The notes under the pieces: model-generated
The model's database searches: none
What the model was told of the DNA's origin: nothing
Seen by the model: the letters and a program-made list of their open reading frames with translations, nothing else
Origin: Methylobacterium adhaesivum
GTDB taxonomy: Bacteria > Pseudomonadota > Alphaproteobacteria > Rhizobiales > Beijerinckiaceae
Direction: 5' to 3'
NCBI RefSeq assembly: GCF_022179065.1
Contig: NZ_BPQD01000014.1
Coordinates: 124,001-188,000, forward strand
DNA length: 64,000 nt
Made by a program: the position numbers and the translations under genes
Part shown: in pieces, positions 8,781 through 20,264 of the stretch
How positions within the stretch are numbered: position 1 is the first letter of the stretch
Layout: the number at the start of each line of letters is the position of its first letter

Positions 8781-10031
8781 TCAGGCCGTCGTGGGCGGGC
8801 GGCCGGGGCGAAACACGCCCATGGGCTCGGTAAAGCCGTCGAGGGGATGGGTTCCGAGGGAAACGGGGTCGCCCCACAGGAAGTCCACGAACGGCTTCGA
8901 CATGAGGAGCGGTTCGCCCAGCGTCCGGTTGAGGCGGGCAAGGCGGCTCGCGAGGTTCACGTCGCGGCCGATGACGGTGAAGTCGAGGCGCGCGCCCGAG
9001 CCGACATTGCCGTAGGCGGCCTCGCCGTGGTGGAGGGCGATGCCCGCCGCCACGGGCTGGGCGAAATGCCCGAGGGCATTGGCCTCGTCGAGGGCCGCCA
9101 GCGCGCTCTGGGCCGCCGTCAGCGCCCCCTTGGCGGCACCGCCGAGGTCGTCGCCCCGTTCGCGAAAGATCGCCAGGAGGCCGTCGCCGAGATACTTCAG
9201 CACCTCGCCGCCCTCGCGCTCGATGGCCGGCACGAGGCAATCGAAGAAGATGTTGAGGAGGTCCACGGCCTCCTCCGGGGTCATCTCGGCGGAGATGCGG
9301 GTGTAGTCGCGCATGTCGGCGAACAGAATCGCCGAGCGGATGCGCTGAACGTGGCCGCGCCGGATCGAACCCGCCAGGATCGCCTTGTGCGGCTCGTCGC
9401 CGACATAGATCCGCAGAACGTGGTCGAGCTGCTTGTTGATGCTGCGCATCTCCATCACGGCGGCGAGCGTCGGGATGACGAAGCGCAGGATCGCCACGTC
9501 CTCGTCGCGAAACCCTTCCTCAGACCTGGTGGCGAAGGTGATGCCGTTGCGGGTGCCGTTGGTGAAGAACAGGGGCGCCACGATGTAGTGGCGGTAGCCC
9601 TCGGCCTTGAGGTCTGGGATCACCGCGAAGGCGGCGTCGGGCGTCTCGGAAAGGTCGAGGATCAGCCACTCCCCGGTCTCGTGGACGGTCTGGAACGGGC
9701 TCTCGCGATAGGCCTTGTCGGACGCCTCCCCGTGCGGGAACAGCCGCACCGTCGAGCCGGTCTCCCGGGTCCAGAACCGGCCGACCCCGGAATACTCGGA
9801 GTGCAGGGCGTCGATGGCCGTGGTCGCGCGGTCCACGGGGACGCCGAGGTCGATGAGGCGTTCGGCGAGGCCCGCCAGCAGGTCCTCGGCGTTGGGCATC
9901 CGCGCGCCCTCGCTCAGCAGCCAGTCGCGCAGGGCCACGCATTGCTGCAGGGCGCCGAAGGGCACGTCGTTGGCCTCGGAGCCATCGGCTTCGGCGGTGG
10001 GCGCGGATTGGGGCGGACCGCGATCGAGCAT
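8781..10031 (-). CDS. Class III adenylate/guanylate cyclase, soluble
   Basis: The C-terminal cyclase domain keeps both metal-binding aspartates ('ILFADMRDYT' and 'KYLGDGLLAIF'), the transition-state Asn and Arg ('GRDVNLASRL') and the purine-selecting pair Lys ('EVLKYLG') and Asp ('RLDFTVIG'), which favours ATP. The product is therefore a predicted adenylate cyclase making cAMP. The roughly 200 N-terminal residues have no membrane segment and look like a sensory domain ('YRHYIVAPLFFTNGTRNGI' is GAF-like). I prefer ATG 10031, with GAGG just upstream, over GTG 10049. The gene appears to be monocistronic. Confidence 0.9.
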   Translation of the reverse strand: MLDRGPPQSAPTAEADGSEANDVPFGALQQCVALRDWLLSEGARMPNAEDLLAGLAERLIDLGVPVDRATTAIDALHSEYSGVGRFWTRETGSTVRLFPHGEASDKAYRESPFQTVHETGEWLILDLSETPDAAFAVIPDLKAEGYRHYIVAPLFFTNGTRNGITFATRSEEGFRDEDVAILRFVIPTLAAVMEMRSINKQLDHVLRIYVGDEPHKAILAGSIRRGHVQRIRSAILFADMRDYTRISAEMTPEEAVDLLNIFFDCLVPAIEREGGEVLKYLGDGLLAIFRERGDDLGGAAKGALTAAQSALAALDEANALGHFAQPVAAGIALHHGEAAYGNVGSGARLDFTVIGRDVNLASRLARLNRTLGEPLLMSKPFVDFLWGDPVSLGTHPLDGFTEPMGVFRPGRPPTTA

Positions 10032-10176
10032 GAGGCCTCGGTGAGTCACAGGGCCGGGCGGGCCGCCGGGTCTTCTGCATCGCCCGCGAACCGGGGTCGG
10101 ATCATGGCGTCGATCGGTCTCGTGGGCGAGCCCTCCGCGGCGCCGTGGTGCCGCGAAGGATCTTGGGTGGGGGTCT

Positions 10177-12174
<1,998 letters not shown>

Positions 12175-12372
12175 GATCCGCCTATGGTTGTCGTAGCCGT
12201 GTCGCGCGGGAGCGTGTGGCCCACTCCGCGTCGCCGACGCTGCAATACATATGGTGTGCGGAGCGCCGGAAAGCGCCCGCGTCGATCTCAGATTCCGGTA
12301 TGCAAGCGAGACGCTTGACCGAATGTTAACCATGCGCCGTTTCCGACGCGCGAATTTGGTGGCCTCGAGGAC

Positions 12373-14283
12373 CTACCCCGCCGCCTCGTCCGCGGCCGGC
12401 TCGTCCTCTTCCGCTCCGGCGACAACGGCCATACGTTGCTTCACGTCACACAGCCAAGCGAAGTTCGCCTCCGTGAAATCCTCCGCGAGCGCCCGTTCGG
12501 CGAGGCGAAGTTCGCTATTTAGCGCGCCCGACTTGCGGTGCAAGATCACGGCCTGCCCCAACGCATCTTCGAGACGCATAGGATCGGCATGCGCGTCAAG
12601 GGCTTTCGGATCCTTCCGGCGCCCGAGGGCGCAGACGCGCTCGGCCGCCGCCGTCAATCGGGCGCGCTCCAGCCGCGCGGCCAGAACCGTCGCGTCGATG
12701 GGCGCCGCATCCGCGACGGTATCGAGGAGAAACGTCTGGATCACCCGCGCATCCTCGGTCTCGAAATCGAGTTCGGAGAACGGCTCCGCCCAGTCCTCGA
12801 GGAGGGCGGGATGCGTGAGGAGGGTGCCGACGATCATCCCCTCCCGCAGGGCCTGCGCCCCGGTGAAGCCGGCCGATTGCGCCAGATGGTTGCTGGCCTT
12901 GCCGTGGAAGACCGGCGACGGCGGCGGATCGCCGGGGCGCGGCGCGCGCTGGAAGGCCGGGCGGTTTGCACCGCCCTGGCGCGGTTCCCACGGCCCCCGG
13001 CGGCCTTGGGCCCCCTGCGGGGACAGGGCGCGCAGGCGCCCCTCGATCTCGTCGCGGTAGAAGCCCCGCACGGTCTCGTCGCGAATGCCGCTCACGAGCT
13101 CGCGCAGGGTCTTGGCGAGGCCCGCGCGGCGCTCGGGGGTGTCGAGGGGGGCGCCCTCGGTGGCGCGCGACCACAGGACCTCGACGAGGGGGCGGGCCCC
13201 GTCGAGCACCCGGTCGATGGCGGCCTTGCCCTCGGAGCGCAGTAGATCGTCCGGGTCCTGTCCCTCGGGCAGCATGGCGAAGCGGAGCGACTTGCCCGGC
13301 GTCAGCCCCGGCAGGGCGACGTCCAGCGCCCGGAACGCGGCGCGCTGGCCCGCGCCGTCGCCGTCGAAGCACAGGATCGGCTCGTCGCCGTGGCGCCAGA
13401 GCAGTGCCACCTGCTCCTCCGTCAGCGCCGTGCCGAGGCCCGCCACGGCGTTGGGATGCCCGGCGAGCGTCATGGCGATGACGTCGACGTAGCCCTCCAC
13501 GGCGATGATGGTGCCGCGATCATGGGCGGCCTTGCGGGCACCGTGGAGGTTGTAGAGCAGCTGCCCCTTGTGGAAGAGCGGAGTCTCGGGCGAATTCATG
13601 TACTTCGCCTTGGCGTCCTTCTGCATCGCCCGGCCGCCGAAGGCGATGACCCGCCCCCGCGTGTCGGTGATGGGAAACATCACCCGGTCGCGAAACTTGT
13701 CGTACGGGACCTTGATGTCGTCGCCGGTCACCAGCAGGCCGAGTTCGGCCATCATCTCCTTCGGGACGTCCTTGGCGGCGAGATGATCGCGCAGGGCATA
13801 GCGGTCGTTCGGCGCGTAGCCGAGGCGGAAGCGCGCCCGGGTGTCGAGGCCGAGCTGGCGCCCGTCGAGATACGCCCGGGCTTCGATCCCGGCCCGGCCC
13901 GTGAGCTGCGCCTCGTAGAAGGCGGCCGCCATTTCCATCACCTCGAGGGCGCCGGCGCGCTTCGTCTCCATCTCGCGGGTGTCGGCGCTCGGGGTGGGCA
14001 GGCTCACCCCCGCCTCCGAGGCGAGCCGCTCGACGGCCTCGGGGAAGCTCAGGCCCTCCGTCTCCATGAGGAAGGTGAAGACGTCGCCGTGCTTGCCCGA
14101 CGAGAAGCAGTGATAGAACTGCTTCTGGTCGTTGACGTAGAAGGACGGCGACTTCTCCGCGTTGAACGGCGACAGGCCGCGCCACTCGCGCCCGGCCTTC
14201 TTCAGCCGGACGCGCCGCCCGACCACGTCGGAGGCGGGCAGGCGCGCGCGGATCTCTTCGAGGATATGGGGCGGATAACGCAT
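12373..14283 (-). CDS. dnaG: DNA primase DnaG
   Basis: DnaG makes RNA primers for replication. The start is ATG 14283 ('MRYPPHILEEIRARLP'). The 636-aa protein has an N-terminal CHC2-type region, the catalytic core with TOPRIM motif 'IIAVEGYVDVIAM' (about residue 257) and 'LCFDGDGAGQRAA', and a C-terminal helicase-binding domain from about residue 500. In the CHC2 region the ligands are mostly lost: 'GLSPFNAEKSPSF' has Ser and Asn, and 'YHCFSSGKHGD' keeps one Cys. This loss occurs in other alphaproteobacterial primases to my knowledge. Confidence 0.97.
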   Translation of the reverse strand: MRYPPHILEEIRARLPASDVVGRRVRLKKAGREWRGLSPFNAEKSPSFYVNDQKQFYHCFSSGKHGDVFTFLMETEGLSFPEAVERLASEAGVSLPTPSADTREMETKRAGALEVMEMAAAFYEAQLTGRAGIEARAYLDGRQLGLDTRARFRLGYAPNDRYALRDHLAAKDVPKEMMAELGLLVTGDDIKVPYDKFRDRVMFPITDTRGRVIAFGGRAMQKDAKAKYMNSPETPLFHKGQLLYNLHGARKAAHDRGTIIAVEGYVDVIAMTLAGHPNAVAGLGTALTEEQVALLWRHGDEPILCFDGDGAGQRAAFRALDVALPGLTPGKSLRFAMLPEGQDPDDLLRSEGKAAIDRVLDGARPLVEVLWSRATEGAPLDTPERRAGLAKTLRELVSGIRDETVRGFYRDEIEGRLRALSPQGAQGRRGPWEPRQGGANRPAFQRAPRPGDPPPSPVFHGKASNHLAQSAGFTGAQALREGMIVGTLLTHPALLEDWAEPFSELDFETEDARVIQTFLLDTVADAAPIDATVLAARLERARLTAAAERVCALGRRKDPKALDAHADPMRLEDALGQAVILHRKSGALNSELRLAERALAEDFTEANFAWLCDVKQRMAVVAGAEEDEPAADEAAG

Positions 14284-14331
14284 GGGACCTCTGCGGCCGC
14301 CCACTCTAGCCCAGGGGGCTTAAGGAGTCCC

Positions 14332-14359
14332 GAACCGGGCGATCGGCGTCGCCCGGTTC
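14332..14359. terminator. Strong hairpin between the MCP and dnaG genes
   Basis: Perfect 11-bp arms GAACCGGGCGA / TCGCCCGGTTC enclose a 6-nt loop. The hairpin lies just downstream of the minus-strand chemotaxis gene and upstream of dnaG. No U-run follows on either strand, so it may be a terminator only in part, or a transcript-end stabiliser. Confidence 0.5.
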
Positions 14360-14383
14360 CGCCTACGGACCCATCGGCGCGGA

Positions 14384-16384
14384 TCAGGCCGCCCGGATCT
14401 CACCGAGGAAGCCGTCGATGTCGCGTTTGACGTTCAGGGACTGGGCCGCCACTTCGCCCGCGGCGGCCAGGACCTGCGAGGCGGCAAGGCCGGTCTGATC
14501 GGCCGAGCCGAGGACACGGGCGACGTTGGCGGAGACGTCCTGGGTGCCGTGAGCGGCCTCGCTGGCATTGCGGGATATCTCGCTGGTGGCGGCGGTCTGC
14601 TGCACCACCGTCTCGGCGATCAGGCCGCTGATCTCGTTCATGGTCGCGATGGTGTGGGCGATCTGCCGGATCGCCGCGCTCGCCCGCTCCGTGCCGGCCT
14701 GGATCGCGACGATTTGGCCGCCGATCTCTTCCGTCGCGCGCCCGGTCTGGGTCGCGAGTTCCTTCACCTCGGCGGCGACGACGGCGAAGCCGCGTCCCGC
14801 TTCCCCGGCCCGGGCCGCCTCGATGGTGGCGTTGAGCGCCAGGAGGTTCGTCTGGCTGGCGATGGCGGCGATCGTCGTCACCGCCGCTCCGATCTGGTTG
14901 GCGGCAGCACCCAGGCTCGTCATCGCGGTGTTCGTGGCCTCCGCCTCGCGGGCGGCTTCGATCGCGACCTTGCGGGAATGAAGCACCTGACGCTCGACCT
15001 CCTGAAGAGAGGAGACCATCTCTTCGGCCGCCGCCGCCACGGTCTGGACGTTGGCGGAGGTTTCCTCGGCGGCGGCGCTCGATGCGACGGCCTGGCTGTT
15101 GGTGCTGCCGGCGACCTGGCTCATGGACCGGGCCGTGGCGTCGAGTTCCGCCGTCGCGGACGAAACGATCGCGAGGGAACCGGCGACCTTCTCCTGGAAG
15201 CTCCGCACGAGCTGGTCGACACGGTCGGCGCGGCGCTGCCGGGCACTCTGCTGATTCGCCTGATCTGCCTCCAGTTCGTCGCGGGCGATGGCGTTCCGCC
15301 GGAAAACCTCCACCGCCTTGGCCATCTCGCCCATCTCATCCACGGCGTCCTGGGAGGGAACGGTCAGGGCCGTCTCGCCCGCCGCGAGGCGGCTCATGGC
15401 CTGGGTCATGCCGGCGATTTGCCGGATGATGCTGCGCGCGATGAGGACCGCGCCGGCGACGCCGATGACGAGGATCAGCGCGAGCAGCCCGGACTGGACC
15501 GTGCGTGCCATCGACATCGTGCTCCGGCCCTGGGCGATGATCTCCTCGACGGCATCCTTGAGCTTGCCGCGGGTCAGCAGGCCTGTCTGGTAGATGGCGT
15601 TGGCCTTGCTCTTGAGAGTGCGCTCGAAGAGTTCCTCGCTCTCCACCATGGCGCCCGAGGCGGCCTTGAAGCTCGCATCGAGGTTCTTCAACGCCTCCTC
15701 GACGGCCTGCACGCCCTGGCGCTGGGCCGCCGAGAGGGGGGCGGTCTTGAGGGTGTTGACGGCGGTCTCGGCGTTCGCGAACGCCGTCGCCGACAGGCCC
15801 CGACCCTTCGGATCGCGGGTCGCCAGGAAGCGCCAGTTCATGACGCGGAACAGGAGGACGGTCCGCTCGACCTCCGCGGCCGGCGGCGCCAGCACGGATG
15901 CGTTCTCACTGGAGCGGAGCTGGGTCGCGAGGGCCGTGGCGGCCTGTGTCAGCTGGTCGCCCCGCGCGAACACACCAGCCTTGTTGTCGCGGATCCGCGT
16001 ACCGAGTTCGATGAGGGCCGGCACCTGTGCGCCCAATTCGTCGGATTGCGTGCGAAGCTGGGCATAGAGCGCGCGCCGCTCCTCGCTGACCGCCGTGTTG
16101 TGAAGCTCGTTCGCCAGAGCACGCATCTCGCTCAGGCTCGCCTTCATGCCGGCCGTGGTTTCCGGTGTCGGATTCGTCCGGTAGTCGCTGCTCTGAGCGA
16201 TAAAGCGCTCGGTCAGAGCATTGAAGGTATAGAGGTTGAGCGCGTTGCGCTCGATCCGGTCCTTGAGGTCGCTTTGGTCGCTCAACTGGCCGAGCTGTAT
16301 GTTCGAGAATCCGCCGAGCATCCCTGCCAACACGACCAGCGCCGCGAAGCCGCCGTAGAGCCGGAACCGAATACCGAGTTTCAT
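14384..16384 (-). CDS. Methyl-accepting chemotaxis protein
   Basis: The 666-aa transducer has an N-terminal membrane segment ('[17 protein letters not shown]'), a periplasmic helical sensor of about 270 residues, and a second membrane segment ('[18 protein letters not shown]'). A HAMP domain and a long signalling coiled coil follow. The hairpin tip '[20 protein letters not shown]' is the conserved CheA/CheW contact. The ligand is unknown. No CheW-binding pentapeptide or che gene is near, so it is a stand-alone receptor. An AT-rich leader (16385-16460) precedes it. Confidence 0.95.
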   Translation of the reverse strand: MKLGIRFRLYGGFAALVVLAGMLGGFSNIQLGQLSDQSDLKDRIERNALNLYTFNALTERFIAQSSDYRTNPTPETTAGMKASLSEMRALANELHNTAVSEERRALYAQLRTQSDELGAQVPALIELGTRIRDNKAGVFARGDQLTQAATALATQLRSSENASVLAPPAAEVERTVLLFRVMNWRFLATRDPKGRGLSATAFANAETAVNTLKTAPLSAAQRQGVQAVEEALKNLDASFKAASGAMVESEELFERTLKSKANAIYQTGLLTRGKLKDAVEEIIAQGRSTMSMARTVQSGLLALILVIGVAGAVLIARSIIRQIAGMTQAMSRLAAGETALTVPSQDAVDEMGEMAKAVEVFRRNAIARDELEADQANQQSARQRRADRVDQLVRSFQEKVAGSLAIVSSATAELDATARSMSQVAGSTNSQAVASSAAAEETSANVQTVAAAAEEMVSSLQEVERQVLHSRKVAIEAAREAEATNTAMTSLGAAANQIGAAVTTIAAIASQTNLLALNATIEAARAGEAGRGFAVVAAEVKELATQTGRATEEIGGQIVAIQAGTERASAAIRQIAHTIATMNEISGLIAETVVQQTAATSEISRNASEAAHGTQDVSANVARVLGSADQTGLAASQVLAAAGEVAAQSLNVKRDIDGFLGEIRAA

Positions 16385-16794
16385 GAGTGTCGACCGTAAT
16401 GTCTTAGAATTACACTTGTTGATGCTATAATATATTTAAAACACTGTTAAAATTTGAGCTTCTCATCCAGGATTTGCCATGGAGGGCGGCATCGAGCCCG
16501 GCAAGCCGCGTAAGATGTTGAAGTTTGCCCGTGTATCCCAAGAGCAGTCATCGCATGATCGGAACGATCTCGCTGATGCAATGATTCGAGTGTCGTCTGG
16601 TCTTGGCGGGGAAAGTCGACCCGCATTCCGATCTGGTCGTCTTTAGCGGAGACAAGTCTTCTGCTGACGTGGACCGGGTCTCTGCGACGATGAAACAGCC
16701 TTCGACCCCCATCCGCTCTCCTGGCGCGCACGGGGCTCGATCCTCTTCGACCGCCGCGCGCTGGTCGGTTTCGTCCTCGCGCGGCGGTGGAGTG
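16385..16794. other. Intergenic stretch upstream of the MCP gene
   Basis: About 410 bases without a gene I can support. Bases 16385-16460 are strikingly AT-rich for this genome (TATAATATATTTAAAAC on the plus strand) and probably hold the promoter of the minus-strand MCP gene. The rest shows no recognisable coding, tRNA or repeat signal apart from the hairpin at 16751-16787. Confidence 0.5.
16751..16787 (-). terminator. GC-rich hairpin after the YqeY gene
   Basis: Perfect 10-bp arms CCGCCGCGCG / CGCGCGGCGG enclose a 17-nt loop, ending eight bases beyond the YqeY stop codon. Position and strength suggest transcription termination for that gene. A U-run is absent, so the call is moderate. Confidence 0.5.
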
Positions 16795-17256
16795 TCACGC
16801 CTTGGCGTTGAGCACGTCCTTCACAAGCCCGCTCGCCTTGCCGAAATCCATCCGGCCGGCATATGCGGCCTTCAGGGCGGCGATGACCTTGCCCATGTCC
16901 TTGGGACCGGCCGCACCCGTCTCGGCGACGGCGGCCTCGATGGCGGCGCGGGTCTCGGCTTCGTCCATCTGCTGCGGCAGGTAGCCGGCGATGATAGCGG
17001 CCTCGGCCCGCTCGTTCTCGGCCAGTTCGGGGCGGCCGCCCTGGTCGTAGACTCCGGCCGATTCGTTGCGCTGCTTGATCATCTTCTGCAGGAGCGCGAG
17101 GATGTCCTCCTCGGAGGGCTGCTCCTTACCGAGGCCGCGGGCCTCGATGTCCTTGTCCTTGAGGGCGGCCTGGATCATCCGCACGGTGGCGAGCTTCGCC
17201 TTGTCGCCGGCCTTCATGGCCTCCTTCATGTCGGTAGTGAGGCGTGCGCGTAGCAT
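16795..17256 (-). CDS. GatB/YqeY domain protein
   Basis: The 153-aa protein starts at ATG 17256 with AGGAGT upstream ('MLRARLTTDMKEAMKAGDKA'). It is the stand-alone YqeY family, related to the tRNA-binding tail of GatB, with signatures 'KLATVRMIQAALKDKDIE', 'AAIIAGYLPQQMDEAE' and 'KASGLVKDVLNAKA'. Its cellular role is not established; a tRNA-amidotransferase-like function is often suggested. It is divergent from carA, with about 220 bases between the two starts. Confidence 0.93.
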   Translation of the reverse strand: MLRARLTTDMKEAMKAGDKAKLATVRMIQAALKDKDIEARGLGKEQPSEEDILALLQKMIKQRNESAGVYDQGGRPELAENERAEAAIIAGYLPQQMDEAETRAAIEAAVAETGAAGPKDMGKVIAALKAAYAGRMDFGKASGLVKDVLNAKA

Positions 17257-17474
17257 GGGGGACTCCTGAATCGGATCGGTCTGAGACTTGCTGGGCTGTG
17301 AAAATGCCGAGTGGTTCGCGCAGCTTGAGCCGGACGGCGCCCGAGGCCACATTGACCCCGTCGCCGCCCGCTCGGTATGAGCGGCGCACGACAAGCCACC
17401 CGCGTGCGCCGTGTCGCACGGTATGCGCCGTGTCGCGGCGCCGGGATCGGCCGGACATAAGCGAGATCACGCCG

Positions 17475-18722
17475 ATGCTGCAAGATGAAGGCGCCCGCGC
17501 GCCCGCCGCCAACCCCGCCGCACCCCCTGCCCCTTGGGCCGAGCCCATCGCCACCGCCCTCCTCGTCCTCGCCGACGGTACGATCCTCGAAGGATTCGGC
17601 ATCGGCCGCACCGGGGCGGCGGACGGCGAGGTCTGCTTCAACACGGCGATGACGGGCTATCAGGAGATCCTCACCGATCCGTCCTATGCCGGTCAGATCG
17701 TCACCTTCACCTTTCCGCATATCGGCAACACCGGAACCAACGACGAGGATCTCGAAAGCCTCGACGCGGCTCCGGCCTCCGGCGTGCGCGGCGCCGTCAT
17801 CGCCTCGGCGGTGACGAACCCATCGTCCTGGCGCTCGTCGAGCCACCTCGACGCCTGGCTGAAGGCGCGCGGCATCGTCGGCATCACCGGGATCGACACG
17901 CGGGCGCTCACCGCCCTCATCCGCGACCACGGCATGCCCAATGCCGTCATCGCCAACAGCCCCGACGGCAGCTTCGACCGCGATGCCCTCAAGGCCCGCG
18001 CCGCGGCCCTGGCCCCCATGGAGGGCCTCGACCTCGTGCCGCCGGTGACCAGCCGCGAGACCACCGCATGGTCCCAGACGGCCTGGGGCGTGAAGACCGG
18101 CTACGGTAGCCGGCCGGCCGGCGATGGCCTGCGGGTCGTGGCCATCGATTACGGCGTGAAGCGCAACATCCTCCGGCTCCTGGCAGAGGCCGGCTGCGAC
18201 GTGACCGTGGTACCCGCCACCACGAGCGCCGCCGAGATCATGGCGATGAAGCCCGACGGGGTCTTCCTCTCGAACGGTCCCGGCGATCCGGCCGCCACGG
18301 GCGAATACGCCGTGCCGGTGATTCGCGAGCTGCTCGCCGAGAAGGTGCCGACATTCGGCATCTGCCTCGGGCATCAGCTCATGGGCCTCGCGCTTGGCGG
18401 GCGCACGGTGAAGATGGCGCAGGGCCACCACGGCGCCAACCATCCGGTGAAGGACAAGACCACGGGCAAGGTCGAGATCGTCTCGATGAACCACGGCTTC
18501 AGCGTCGATCCGGAGAGCCTGCCGGAAACCGCCGTCGAAACCCATATCTCGCTGTTCGACGGCTCGAATTGCGGCCTGACCCTCACCGACCGCCCGGCCT
18601 TCTCGGTGCAGCACCACCCCGAGGCCTCGCCGGGCCCGCGCGACAGCCATTACCTGTTCGAGCGCTTCGTCGCCCTCATGCGGGCGGGCAAGCCCGAGAC
18701 CATTCACGCCGTGGTCGACTGA
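17475..18722 (+). CDS. carA: Carbamoyl-phosphate synthase small subunit
   Basis: CarA hydrolyses glutamine and passes ammonia to CarB for carbamoyl phosphate, feeding arginine and pyrimidine synthesis. The start chosen is ATG 17475 ('MLQDEGARAP'), giving 415 aa. The N-terminal domain has 'EVCFNTAMTGYQEILTDPSY'. The class I amidotransferase domain has its nucleophile Cys in 'FGICLGHQ' (about residue 297) and the His-Glu pair in 'QHHPEASPG' (about residue 380). carB is not adjacent; it starts 1.5 kb away, after a membrane protein gene and a toxin-antitoxin pair. Confidence 0.97.
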   Translation: MLQDEGARAPAANPAAPPAPWAEPIATALLVLADGTILEGFGIGRTGAADGEVCFNTAMTGYQEILTDPSYAGQIVTFTFPHIGNTGTNDEDLESLDAAPASGVRGAVIASAVTNPSSWRSSSHLDAWLKARGIVGITGIDTRALTALIRDHGMPNAVIANSPDGSFDRDALKARAAALAPMEGLDLVPPVTSRETTAWSQTAWGVKTGYGSRPAGDGLRVVAIDYGVKRNILRLLAEAGCDVTVVPATTSAAEIMAMKPDGVFLSNGPGDPAATGEYAVPVIRELLAEKVPTFGICLGHQLMGLALGGRTVKMAQGHHGANHPVKDKTTGKVEIVSMNHGFSVDPESLPETAVETHISLFDGSNCGLTLTDRPAFSVQHHPEASPGPRDSHYLFERFVALMRAGKPETIHAVVD

Positions 18723-18753
18723 CGAAACGGAGCCTCCCTGCTTTCGCCCCGCC

Positions 18754-18779
18754 CCCGCCCCGATTGAGGCAGGGGCGGG
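18754..18779 (+). terminator. Possible terminator after carA
   Basis: Arms CCCGCCCC / GGGGCGGG enclose a 10-nt loop 32 bases after the carA stop. The hairpin is followed by CACAAAAAG rather than a T-run, so it may be a weak or factor-assisted stop. Confidence 0.4.
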
Positions 18780-18892
18780 TCACAAAAAGTCCGGCATTCC
18801 CGGGCATTTCCGAACCGTTGACGGCTCACGCGAACCGGCGTTCGGCGCCGTGTCGCGGGAGCAGCGCTCGAGACGGTTTCGGGGATATCCAC

Positions 18893-19270
18893 ATGACCTT
18901 CGACGACGCGCGCGACGATTTCTCGCGCCTGCATCGCCTCTTCACCTTCCATTTCGGCGTCGCCGTCGGCCTGTCGTGGATGACGACCCTTTATGCGGCC
19001 TGCTACGCGCCGTGGGTGCGCAACATCCGCCCCCTCATCGATCCCGCCGGCGGCCTCGATCGGGTCGAGAGCACGTGGTCGTTCCTGTTCGTCCTGCCCA
19101 TCCTCCTCACCGTCGCCTGGGTGAGCCTGTTCTTTGGCCGCGAGCTCCTGCGCCGCAGCCAGACGCTCTCCAGCGCCGCCCTCGAATTCGCCGCCGCTGC
19201 CGTCGTGGCCTTCGGGGTGTTCACCCTCTCCATCGACCGGGCCGTGGCCGCGCTCTACGCCGGGATGTGA
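18893..19270 (+). CDS. Small integral membrane protein, function unknown
   Basis: The 125-aa protein begins 'MTFDDARDDFSRLHRLFTFH' and has three predicted membrane spans, near residues 20-38, 60-80 and 95-115. I recognise no family. The reading frame has the codon style of its neighbours (G or C at third positions) and a plausible ATG. It lies between carA and a toxin-antitoxin pair that runs the other way. Confidence 0.65.
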   Translation: MTFDDARDDFSRLHRLFTFHFGVAVGLSWMTTLYAACYAPWVRNIRPLIDPAGGLDRVESTWSFLFVLPILLTVAWVSLFFGRELLRRSQTLSSAALEFAAAAVVAFGVFTLSIDRAVAALYAGM

Positions 19271-19322
19271 GCCAGGGAGCCGACGATAAGGACACCGTCC
19301 GCTCCAGGCGGATTGGCTTCCG

Positions 19323-19748
19323 TCAGGAGACGGCGATCCACGGATTGAGAATTGGAACCTGCATCGGCACGAAATCGCCGACGTTTCGTGTCACCACCGT
19401 CATGCCGTGGACGAGGGCCGTCGCCGCGATCAGCGCATCGCGGAACGGCCTCGGATCAGGAACGCACAGTGCGGCACTGCGGCGGGCAACAGCCGTATCG
19501 ACGGGCAGGATGCGTCCAGCAAAGCCGGGAAGGACGTGTTCGTCGAGCCAGGTCCGAAGAAGTGTACCTTGTTGGCGGTCGCGCCGTTCCAACAGCATCG
19601 TGCCGATCTCGAGTTCCTGAACCACGATAGCAGACAGGAAGAGGCTCACGGCCGAGACGTCGCGTACCCAGGCCAACACATGCCCGTCGGCTTTTCCGGA
19701 TCGGACTTTGCGCAGTTCCGACACCACATTGGTGTCGAGGAGAAACAT
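19323..19748 (-). CDS. Type II toxin, PIN-domain ribonuclease (VapC/FitB-like)
   Basis: The 141-aa PIN protein has the acidic site residues expected: Asp in 'LLDTNVVSE', Glu in 'VQELEIG', and Asp in 'RPFRDALIAATA' and 'VVTRNVGDF'. VapC-type toxins cleave RNA, often tRNA. Its ATG overlaps the antitoxin stop by one base (TGATG), the usual antitoxin-first operon. Sequence style is closest to FitB-like plasmid or chromosomal PIN toxins. Confidence 0.92.
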   Translation of the reverse strand: MFLLDTNVVSELRKVRSGKADGHVLAWVRDVSAVSLFLSAIVVQELEIGTMLLERRDRQQGTLLRTWLDEHVLPGFAGRILPVDTAVARRSAALCVPDPRPFRDALIAATALVHGMTVVTRNVGDFVPMQVPILNPWIAVS

Positions 19749-20005
19749 CAGACGATCTCGGCCGGACGGGGCAGATCTCGGCTGGAGTGGAAATCGATCT
19801 CGATGTCCTCGACTCCGAGGGGCAGACCGAGGTCGTCGAGCAAATTGCCGGTCTGACGCGTGATTCGCCGATAGGCCTCGATGCTGAGAAGGACATGCGC
19901 CGGCTGGCCGTCATGGGTGATGAACACAGGCCCCGCCGCAGCGGCATCCCGTGCGCGGCCGGCATCGTGGTCGAACTCGCGGCTGGAAAACGTCGTCACC
20001 GTCAT
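19748..20005 (-). CDS. Phd/YefM-family antitoxin
   Basis: The 85-aa protein begins 'MTVTTFSSREFDHDAGRARD' and has the Phd/YefM DNA-binding fold ('GPVFITHDGQPAHVLLSIEA'). Its C-terminal tail from about residue 50 should wrap and block the partner PIN toxin. It is the first gene of the pair and probably represses its own promoter in the 260-base gap shared with carB. Confidence 0.9.
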   Translation of the reverse strand: MTVTTFSSREFDHDAGRARDAAAAGPVFITHDGQPAHVLLSIEAYRRITRQTGNLLDDLGLPLGVEDIEIDFHSSRDLPRPAEIV

Positions 20006-20264
20006 GGGCAAGGTCCTGGGGTAAGGTCTTGGGGCAAGCCGTCTCCGACGATTCCAGCGGGAAGATTTCCGTGAAACATCGATGTCGTCAACGCTTAACT
20101 CCCGTGCAAGGTATCCCCCACATCGCCGCTGTACCCTTCCAAAAGCGGGCGGCGGCGTGTAGACGCGACGCCTAACGACAATCCACGCCGCTCGCGCCCG
20201 CTCACGGCAGCCCCGATGGGGCGCCGTGCTTGCCTGGGCGCGTGCCCGCAAGCCAAGGCCCCCG

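Noticed and set aside
16447-16731. Small minus-strand open frame upstream of the MCP gene
   Set aside because: No ribosome binding site, no family and Arg-rich composition; not enough to call a gene.
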